DNA of 64,000 nucleotides from Bradyrhizobium sp. AZCC 1719. GTDB lineage: Bacteria > Pseudomonadota > Alphaproteobacteria > Rhizobiales > Xanthobacteraceae. The notes beneath the pieces are model-generated. The model did not search any database and had not been told where the DNA came from. It saw only the letters and a list, made by a program, of their open reading frames with translations. Of this stretch, positions 58,421 through 64,000 are shown piece after piece. The first letter of the stretch is position 1, and the number at the start of each line of letters is the position of its first letter. A program made the translations under genes and the position numbers. The stretch lies in NCBI RefSeq assembly GCF_036924525.1, contig NZ_JAZHRU010000001.1, forward strand, positions 2,199,001 through 2,263,000, written 5' to 3'.

Positions 58421-59527
58421 GTGTCGTTCACGCTTCCGCCCGACGGTAACGGAATTCTACCCGACCGCATGATCGCGGCGATGGCGGATGCGGGCCTCAT
58501 CCTGCCGGCCTATCCGTTTGTCGAGAGCCAGATCCAGCCCGCAAGCCTCGATTTGCGCCTTGGTGATGTTGCCTACCGGGTGCGCGCGAGCTTCCTGCCT
58601 GGTCCGGGCGCGACCGTCGCCGAGCGCATCGACGAATTGAAGCTGCATGAAATAAATCTCTCCGACGGCGCGGTACTGGAGACCAATTGCGTCTATATCG
58701 TGCCGCTCCTGGAAAGCCTCGCGCTGCCGCCGGAGATCGTGGCCGCCGCCAATCCGAAGAGTTCGACCGGCCGGCTCGACGTCTTCACCCGCGTGATTGC
58801 CGACGGCACCCGCCGCTTCGATATGATCGGCGCGGGCTATCACGGCCCGCTCTATGCCGAGATCAGCCCAAAGACGTTTCCGGTGCTGCTGCGCGAGGGC
58901 TCGCGGCTATCACAAGTGCGTTTCCGCACCGGCGACGCCATCCTCAATGCCGACGAACTCGACGCGCTGCATGGCGCCGAGCGCCTGGTCGATATCGATG
59001 ACGCCGATCTCGCCAATGGCGTGGCGCTGTCGGTCGATCTCTCCGGCGAGAACACCAGCGGCTTCGTCGGCTACCGCGCCAAGCGCCATACTGGTGTGGT
59101 CGATATCGACCGCCGCGGCGGCTATGCGGTCGATGAATTCTGGGAACCGATCCCGGCTCGATCAGACGGCAGCCTCATCCTCGATCCCGGCGAGTTCTAC
59201 ATCCTGGCCTCGAAGGAGGCCGTGCAGGTGCCGCCGGATTACGCCGCCGAAATGGTGCCATTCGATCCCCTGGTCGGCGAATTCCGCGTGCATTACGCCG
59301 GATTCTTCGATCCCGGCTTCGGCTATGCCGGCGCTGGCGGGCAGGGTGCGCGCGCCGTGCTCGAAGTGCGCTCGCGCGAGGTGCCGTTCATCCTCGAGCA
59401 CGGCCAGATCGTCGGGCGCCTGGTCTACGAGAAAATGCTGTCGCGGCCCGATGCGATGTACGGCCAGCGCATCGGCTCGAACTATCAGGCGCAGGGGTTG
59501 AAGCTCTCCAAGCACTTCCGGGTCTGA
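58421..59527 (+). CDS. dcd: 2'-deoxycytidine 5'-triphosphate deaminase, tandem-domain form
   Basis: A 368-residue protein made of two dUTPase-fold/dCTP-deaminase modules. Module 1 (about 1-190) has QPASLDLRLGDVAYRVRASF in parts, NPKSSTGRLDVFTR and YAEISPKTFPVLLREGSRL. Module 2 (about 210-368) repeats the pattern with FYILASKEAVQVP, GFFDPGFGYAG and FILEHGQIVGRLVYEKM. Ordinary Dcd is about 190 residues, so this is a fused tandem form, known in alphaproteobacteria. It supplies dUTP for thymidylate synthesis. I chose the GTG at 58421 (AGAGGA 8 bases before); an open frame upstream would add 35 unlikely residues. Confidence 0.88.
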   Translation: MSFTLPPDGNGILPDRMIAAMADAGLILPAYPFVESQIQPASLDLRLGDVAYRVRASFLPGPGATVAERIDELKLHEINLSDGAVLETNCVYIVPLLESLALPPEIVAAANPKSSTGRLDVFTRVIADGTRRFDMIGAGYHGPLYAEISPKTFPVLLREGSRLSQVRFRTGDAILNADELDALHGAERLVDIDDADLANGVALSVDLSGENTSGFVGYRAKRHTGVVDIDRRGGYAVDEFWEPIPARSDGSLILDPGEFYILASKEAVQVPPDYAAEMVPFDPLVGEFRVHYAGFFDPGFGYAGAGGQGARAVLEVRSREVPFILEHGQIVGRLVYEKMLSRPDAMYGQRIGSNYQAQGLKLSKHFRV

Positions 59528-59548
59528 CCGCCTGCGCCAGACCGCGCC

Positions 59549-60445
59549 TCAGTCGCGCACGTCAGAGATAAACTCGCCGATCTGCGCAATCGCGCGATGG
59601 GCCTCAGGCAACACCGGCACGAACAATTGCCAAGTGTGCGGCATCCGCCGCCAGACCTCGAGCTTGCTGCACAGATTGTGTGACCGAAGATTCTCCGCCA
59701 TTCGGACAGCGTCGTCCCTGAGAATTTCGTCGCTGCCGACCTGAATAAGCACCGGCGGCAATCCGGCGGGATCGCCGTAGAGCGGCGAAGCATAGGGCGT
59801 ACGCGGATCGGCTCCACCGAGATAGAGCTTCGCCAGATCGGGAAGATCCTCGACGTTCAGCATCGGATCGGCCGCTGCATTCGTCCTCAGGGAGGCGCCG
59901 GTCAGGGCCAGGTCGGTCCAGGGCGACAAGGCGACGGCCGCAGCCGGAAGCGGCTTGCCATCGTCACGGAGGTTCAACAGCAGGCCCAGCGCCAGGCCGC
60001 CTCCGGCCGAATCTCCCGCTACGAACAACTGGCGGCTGTCGGGCGTGTGATCGACAAGCCAATGATAGCCCTCGACCGCATCCTCAAGCGCCGCCGGAAA
60101 GACATGCTCGGGAGCAAGGCGGTATTCAAGCGCCCAGACGCGCGCTTGCAAGGCGTCGGCAATCCGCCAGAGGAAGTGCCGGTAATAGACCGGCGCGCCG
60201 GAAACATAGGCGCCGCCGTGGAGATAGAGCACGTTGCGTTCGGGCCGGGATGCCGGCGTGGTAACCCGGTGAAACCGCACCCGACCGGCCTCGATCTCGA
60301 CTGTTGCGCTCCGGGCGGGCGGATGCGGCACAAACCGCTCCATCGCACGCATATTCCGCCGCCATTGCTCGACATCGAGACTTCCGCCGCGCCGCTTGAG
60401 CAACATGCGAATACCGATGCGCAAAAGTTCGGCTCGCAGGCTCAT
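59549..60445 (-). CDS. Alpha/beta hydrolase, hormone-sensitive-lipase family
   Basis: A 298-residue cytoplasmic esterase. It has the HSL oxyanion motif YLHGGAYVSG (H-G-G), nucleophile GDSAGGGLAL, the acid in QVGSDEILRDDAV and the base His in MPHTWQLF. The start follows the DevA-like ATPase gene by only 14 bases on the same strand, so it is the last gene of a four-gene operon with a permease and a membrane acyltransferase. It could remove acyl groups that the acyltransferase adds, but that is speculation. Confidence 0.88.
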   Translation of the reverse strand: MSLRAELLRIGIRMLLKRRGGSLDVEQWRRNMRAMERFVPHPPARSATVEIEAGRVRFHRVTTPASRPERNVLYLHGGAYVSGAPVYYRHFLWRIADALQARVWALEYRLAPEHVFPAALEDAVEGYHWLVDHTPDSRQLFVAGDSAGGGLALGLLLNLRDDGKPLPAAAVALSPWTDLALTGASLRTNAAADPMLNVEDLPDLAKLYLGGADPRTPYASPLYGDPAGLPPVLIQVGSDEILRDDAVRMAENLRSHNLCSKLEVWRRMPHTWQLFVPVLPEAHRAIAQIGEFISDVRD

Positions 60446-60459
60446 GGCGGCCCTTGCGC

Positions 60460-61185
60460 TCAGGCCCTGAACGGCACGGCTGTGGGCATGCGCGGCCGGT
60501 CGGTAGGCTCCTGCACGATAAGACCGTCCTCGATCTCGACGATGCGATCGGCGTAGGGGACGACGCGCGGATCGTGGGTGACGACCAGCACCGCCCGCTC
60601 ACGCTCATGGGCGGTCTCGGCGAGAATACGCATGATGCTCTGGCCGCTTTTTCCGTCCAGTGCCCCGGTCGGCTCGTCGGCAAGAACGACGGAAGGGTTT
60701 GCGACGAGAGCCCGCGCGATGGCGACCCTCTGCTGCTCGCCGCCGCTGAGCCCGCCCGGCAAACTGTCCACCTTTTGCTCGAGCCCGACCATCGCTAGGG
60801 CCTCCCGCGATTTCTGCGCGGCGCGCCTGCCGTGCTCGCCGCGGATATCCAGCGCCAACTGCACGTTCTGGGTCGCGGTCAGCGTCGGGAACAAATGATA
60901 GGACTGGAATACGAAACCAATATGCTCGCGCCGAATCCTGGCGAGCGCTTCCTTGTCGGCGTCGGCTATAGGCGTCCCGCATATGGTGACGCTGCCCGAA
61001 CTCGGCGTCAGCATGCATCCGAGGACCAACAGCAGCGTAGTCTTGCCGCTCCCCGAAGGGCCCATCAGCAACGTCAACTCGCCCCGCCGCAGCGAGAGAT
61101 CGATGCCACGCAACGCGTGCACCTCGCCGGCGCCGCGACCCAGCGTCTTCTCGACCGACTTGGCTTCGACGACATAGTCATTCAT
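60460..61185 (-). CDS. ABC transporter ATP-binding protein, DevA/LolD/MacB-like
   Basis: A 241-residue ATPase. It has Walker [16 protein letters not shown], the signature [15 protein letters not shown], Walker [17 protein letters not shown] and the H-loop VVTHDPR. The E-P-T-G-A-L-D run marks the MacB/LolD/DevA group that works with FtsX-type permeases. Its start overlaps the permease stop by 4 bases (ATGA at 61182-61185). The membrane-fusion protein that DevBCA systems need is absent next to it. Confidence 0.9.
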   Translation of the reverse strand: MNDYVVEAKSVEKTLGRGAGEVHALRGIDLSLRRGELTLLMGPSGSGKTTLLLVLGCMLTPSSGSVTICGTPIADADKEALARIRREHIGFVFQSYHLFPTLTATQNVQLALDIRGEHGRRAAQKSREALAMVGLEQKVDSLPGGLSGGEQQRVAIARALVANPSVVLADEPTGALDGKSGQSIMRILAETAHERERAVLVVTHDPRVVPYADRIVEIEDGLIVQEPTDRPRMPTAVPFRA

Positions 61186-62315
61186 CGCATGAACACCGTA
61201 GCTGGATCGATACGAACGACCCGGATGATTGCCCCAATGCCGGATGCTACGCACATCACCACCGTCAGCGCGAACAACGCCGCCATCAGCCATGGCGTGA
61301 TGACAATCGGCAACGCGCTCTTGGCGGTCATCTGGACGACGATCGAACCGATCCCGGCGGCGATCGCAAATCCGATCACGGCGTTGATGAGTGCCTGATA
61401 GATGATCACGGTGTAGATATAGGCGTTCGAGGAACCCATCGCGCGCAGGGTGGCGAATTCGTTCAGATGATCCTTGGTGCTGGAGTAAAGCGTCTGCGCG
61501 ACGATCACGGTGCCGACGATCACCCCGAGCAATGCTCCGGCAAACAGCGCGGCTCCGGCCCCCGTGCCAAACAGCCAGAACGACCGGCTGCGGCTGCGGA
61601 AATCGTCCGACGTGAGAACTTCGGCATCGCCGACCTGCTCGCGAATAGCGCTGAGCGCCTTCTCCCGATCGGCATGGTCTTTCAGCCGAACCAGAACGCT
61701 GCTGGCGCGATCGCGCGGGGTTCCGGTGTAGGTGCGCGCGTTTTTCAAGTCCACAAACACGTACGGCGTCGTGGCGAACGAGCGGATGCCGTCGGTGACC
61801 GCGACCACGCGCACCTTTCGGCCACGGACTTCTGCCGTCGAGCCGACGCCGCTGACACCGAGCCGGTCAAAATAGGAGCGGTCGACCGCAACATTCGCTC
61901 CTTGCGTCAATGCCGGCACGTTGCCCTCCGCCACGTTGAACGGTTGCAGGCTGCCGTCGCGCAGGTCGGCGCTCACAATGAAGACCGGCGTCACTTCGCC
62001 GCTCTCCAGGCGCCAGTCCGAGAAGCCGATCACGAGCGGGACGGCCCAACTAACGCCTTCCATGGTTGCGACGCGGTCGCGCAGTTTGACGTCGAGCAGC
62101 GAAGGATCCTCGAAGCATTTGGCGCCCTTGGGCAGGATCCACAAATCGGCCGAGGCATGGTCGATCATCGTCGTGACCATTCGGCCGAACCCGAGGAACA
62201 GGCCCATCTGGATCATGACGAGGACGACCGAGAAGACGATTCCGACCATGGTCGCGACGAAGCGAAGCCGATCGTGGAACAGGTTGCGGGACGCAAGTGT
62301 CAGTACCAGCGACAT
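61182..62315 (-). CDS. ABC transporter permease, DevC-like (FtsX family)
   Basis: A 377-residue protein with one N-terminal membrane helix (VATMVGIVFSVVLVMIQMGLF in parts), a periplasmic domain of about 220 residues, and three C-terminal helices separated by the FtsX-type coupling segment KDHLNEFATLRAMGSSNAYIY. This layout is that of MacB/DevC permeases, which do not pump through the membrane but push substrates from the periplasm. It starts 11 bases after the acyltransferase gene. Substrate unknown. Confidence 0.88.
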   Translation of the reverse strand: MSLVLTLASRNLFHDRLRFVATMVGIVFSVVLVMIQMGLFLGFGRMVTTMIDHASADLWILPKGAKCFEDPSLLDVKLRDRVATMEGVSWAVPLVIGFSDWRLESGEVTPVFIVSADLRDGSLQPFNVAEGNVPALTQGANVAVDRSYFDRLGVSGVGSTAEVRGRKVRVVAVTDGIRSFATTPYVFVDLKNARTYTGTPRDRASSVLVRLKDHADREKALSAIREQVGDAEVLTSDDFRSRSRSFWLFGTGAGAALFAGALLGVIVGTVIVAQTLYSSTKDHLNEFATLRAMGSSNAYIYTVIIYQALINAVIGFAIAAGIGSIVVQMTAKSALPIVITPWLMAALFALTVVMCVASGIGAIIRVVRIDPATVFMR

Positions 62316-62326
62316 GTCGGCATCCG

Positions 62327-63556
62327 TTATCGCGGTTGATTGGCGATGGCTCTCTCGTCTCGTGGCTCGGAAGGACGCGAAACCAGCGCTCTTCCGCCGA
62401 TCTTCATTCCGGCGCTTGCAGCCAGACTTATGGTGAGCGCCGCGGCAAAAACGATCGTCGCCTTGCCGATCGCGTTGAGATCGACATCAAGCAACGCGTA
62501 TTGCAGCCACACGACCACGACGTAATGCAGCAGATAGATGCTGTAGGCATTGCCGGAGAGGTTATCGAGCAGGCGGTCGCGCGATTGCAGTAGCCGAAGG
62601 CAGATCGCGAGCAGACACAGGGCGGCGGCCGCGGAAGCAACTGGAAACGCCAGCGCCGAGGCCAGGCGAAAGAGCGGCGCGCTCGCCTGCCACTCCGGCA
62701 AGGTCAGCGACGTGAGCCCGCCCCATACGGACATGCTGGCGATGGCGGCCGCAAGCCAGGCCAACCAATGACGTGCAAGCGGTCCATCGGGACGCAGCAA
62801 GCTGTGCTCGGGGCCGTAGCTGCCAATCGCAAATCCGGCGAAGAAATAGACCGCGTAGTGCAGTGGCCGGCTGAGCTGAAATGAAAATGGGCCGAGAAAA
62901 GTCCACTCCCACGGCGTGAAGACCATCGCCAGCGGCACATAGGCCAGCGCAGAGAGCGCCGCCAGCCCAATGAAGAACATTAGCGGGCGATCGGCAACGC
63001 GGGCGACGAGCGCGCTCAATGCCCGAAGCCAATGCGGCGCGAACGCGTGGAGGGCGGCCGCAACGGCGCCCAGCAGAAAGATCTGCCACAAAAACCATTG
63101 CGGCCCGGCAGGCCACATCGGAAGCGCGCGCCAGTGTTGCCAAAAGGTGCCGAAGGAGGGATCGGCCGCGGTCAGCCGATAGGACGCGAAGTAGGCGAGA
63201 GGGCTGAGAACGCCGACGGCAAAAACGAACGGCAGGCCGATCCGCCACGAGCGCTCCAAGGTGTAGGTGCGAGGCCCCTTGCGGCCAAGGCTGGACGGCG
63301 TGAACAGACCGGCCAGCAAAAACATCAGCGACATCAGGCTGACATCCTGCCACGCGCAAAACAGGTCGAAGCCGAACCAGCGCTGGCTATCGAGGATTGG
63401 GAATGCAATCCAGCGATAGGGCGGTGCGTCGAACGGAAAGGGATCGGCCGGTTGCGATGCGAGGTACGGCAGCACGGAGTGAAACGCGACCACGATGACG
63501 ATGGTAATCGCGCGCAAGTTGCTGAGGGGCACGTTGACCTGTGGTAACACGGCCAT
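62327..63556 (-). CDS. Acyltransferase family 3-like membrane protein
   Basis: A 409-residue protein with ten or so membrane helices. The N-terminus LSNLRAITIVIVVAFHSVLPYL carries the R-x10-H pattern of acyltransferase-3 family proteins, in which these residues are catalytic, and the helix near residue 345 (SGNAYSIYLLHYVVVVWLQYAL in parts) is the usual conserved segment. Such proteins acylate exported glycans or lipids. It heads the four-gene unit. ATG 63556 or the in-frame 63577 could be the start; neither has a strong ribosome site. Confidence 0.85.
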   Translation of the reverse strand: MAVLPQVNVPLSNLRAITIVIVVAFHSVLPYLASQPADPFPFDAPPYRWIAFPILDSQRWFGFDLFCAWQDVSLMSLMFLLAGLFTPSSLGRKGPRTYTLERSWRIGLPFVFAVGVLSPLAYFASYRLTAADPSFGTFWQHWRALPMWPAGPQWFLWQIFLLGAVAAALHAFAPHWLRALSALVARVADRPLMFFIGLAALSALAYVPLAMVFTPWEWTFLGPFSFQLSRPLHYAVYFFAGFAIGSYGPEHSLLRPDGPLARHWLAWLAAAIASMSVWGGLTSLTLPEWQASAPLFRLASALAFPVASAAAALCLLAICLRLLQSRDRLLDNLSGNAYSIYLLHYVVVVWLQYALLDVDLNAIGKATIVFAAALTISLAASAGMKIGGRALVSRPSEPRDERAIANQPR

Positions 63557-63702
63557 TCGTCCACGCCGCCATCCCACTGATTTGGGAACCGGCAGGGGTT
63601 CAACGTGGAGCCGGCGCGCTCGTTCCCGCTAACGTGCGGAACTCCGCCCCTTTCGGGAGTGCGGTCCCGCAGCCGGGTCGGCCTTGGGAGACCATGTTGC
63701 TG

Positions 63703-64000
63703 TTACCGCGATGCCGACCTTGCCGCCGGCGTCACGCGCCAGATCGTGTTGCCGACATCGTCAGCCACCAGCAGCGCGCCCTGCTTGTCGAGCCGCAGCC
63801 CGACCGGGCGGCCCTGCGCCTGGCCCTTGTCGTTGAGGAAACCGGTGAGCACGTCCTGCGGCGGTCCGGATGGCCTGCCATCCTTGAAGGGGACAAAGAT
63901 CACCTTGTAGCCGGAGGGGGGCTTGCGATTCCACGAGCCGTGCTGGCCGATGAAGGCGCCATTGGCCATTTCGGGCGGGAACAGATTGCCAGTGTTGAAG
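63703..64000 (-). CDS. PQQ-dependent sugar (sorbosone-type) dehydrogenase, C-terminal part
   Basis: This is the last 98 codons of a gene whose 5' end lies beyond the window. The frame continues upstream to the window edge, with [20 protein letters not shown] before [13 protein letters not shown], and ends in [26 protein letters not shown]. This is the end of the six-bladed propeller of the soluble glucose/sorbosone dehydrogenase family, usually a periplasmic quinoprotein. Substrate cannot be judged from the fragment. Confidence 0.8.
   Translation of the reverse strand, partial: FNTGNLFPPEMANGAFIGQHGSWNRKPPSGYKVIFVPFKDGRPSGPPQDVLTGFLNDKGQAQGRPVGLRLDKQGALLVADDVGNTIWRVTPAARSASR

Overview
The window looks like chromosomal DNA of a Bradyrhizobium-like alphaproteobacterium. 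It is GC-rich, carries the alphaproteobacterial cell-cycle regulator GcrA and a SAM-II riboswitch on metZ, has a CYP199A/palustrisredoxin pair as in Rhodopseudomonas, and has several families of palindromic intergenic repeats of the kind found across Bradyrhizobiaceae. I see no rRNA, tRNA, CRISPR array, transposase or integrase gene.

Layout. (1) 0.2-9.9 kb: aromatic-acid functions. Two branched-chain-type substrate-binding proteins flank a MarR regulator, a CYP199A P450 and its [2Fe-2S] ferredoxin; a tannase/feruloyl-esterase family protein, a type II NADH dehydrogenase and an ECF sigma factor with a SnoaL-like tail and a small partner follow. (2) 10-19 kb: a complete Liv-type ABC importer (SBP-livHMGF), then a leftward Rieske oxygenase / glutamine-synthetase-like pair divergent from an IclR regulator. 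(3) 20-28 kb: an aerobic benzoyl-CoA (box) cluster: boxR, benzoate-CoA ligase, an alpha/beta hydrolase, a DUF309 protein, boxC, boxB and a small conserved ORF. BoxA (the reductase of the epoxidase) and the pathway aldehyde dehydrogenase are absent. (4) 28-36 kb: a DUF1444-like gene next to a broken copy of an SDR 3' end, the intact SDR, a polysaccharide deacetylase, a BON/OmpA envelope protein and a flippase-like membrane protein.

(5) 35-47 kb is the most notable part. An ArsR-type regulator and arsenite oxidase genes (aioB, aioA) lie inside what should be a continuous phoR-pst-phoU-phoB regulon. The locus now reads phoR, arsR, aioBA, pstS1, a frameshifted remnant of the phoR 3' end, a Pho box, a second and different pstS, pstC, pstA, pstB, phoU, phoB. 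Repeated leader sequences and the phoR scar show that this was built by duplication and recombination. It may link arsenite oxidation to phosphate uptake.

(6) 47-64 kb: gcrA; argD-argF; hslO; a small secreted protein; apaG; opgC with two SGNH-hydrolase genes (probably periplasmic glucan modification); metZ under a SAM-II riboswitch with a terminator/antiterminator; a tandem-domain dCTP deaminase; a tight four-gene leftward operon (acyltransferase, DevC-like permease, DevA-like ATPase, HSL-type esterase); and the 3' part of a PQQ-type sugar dehydrogenase cut by the window end.

Overall, regions 1-3 form a lignin-monomer/aromatic-acid catabolic neighbourhood (demethylation, import, CoA activation, epoxidation). 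Region 5 is a horizontally shaped arsenic-phosphate locus. Family calls come from reading motifs by eye; no database search was run.
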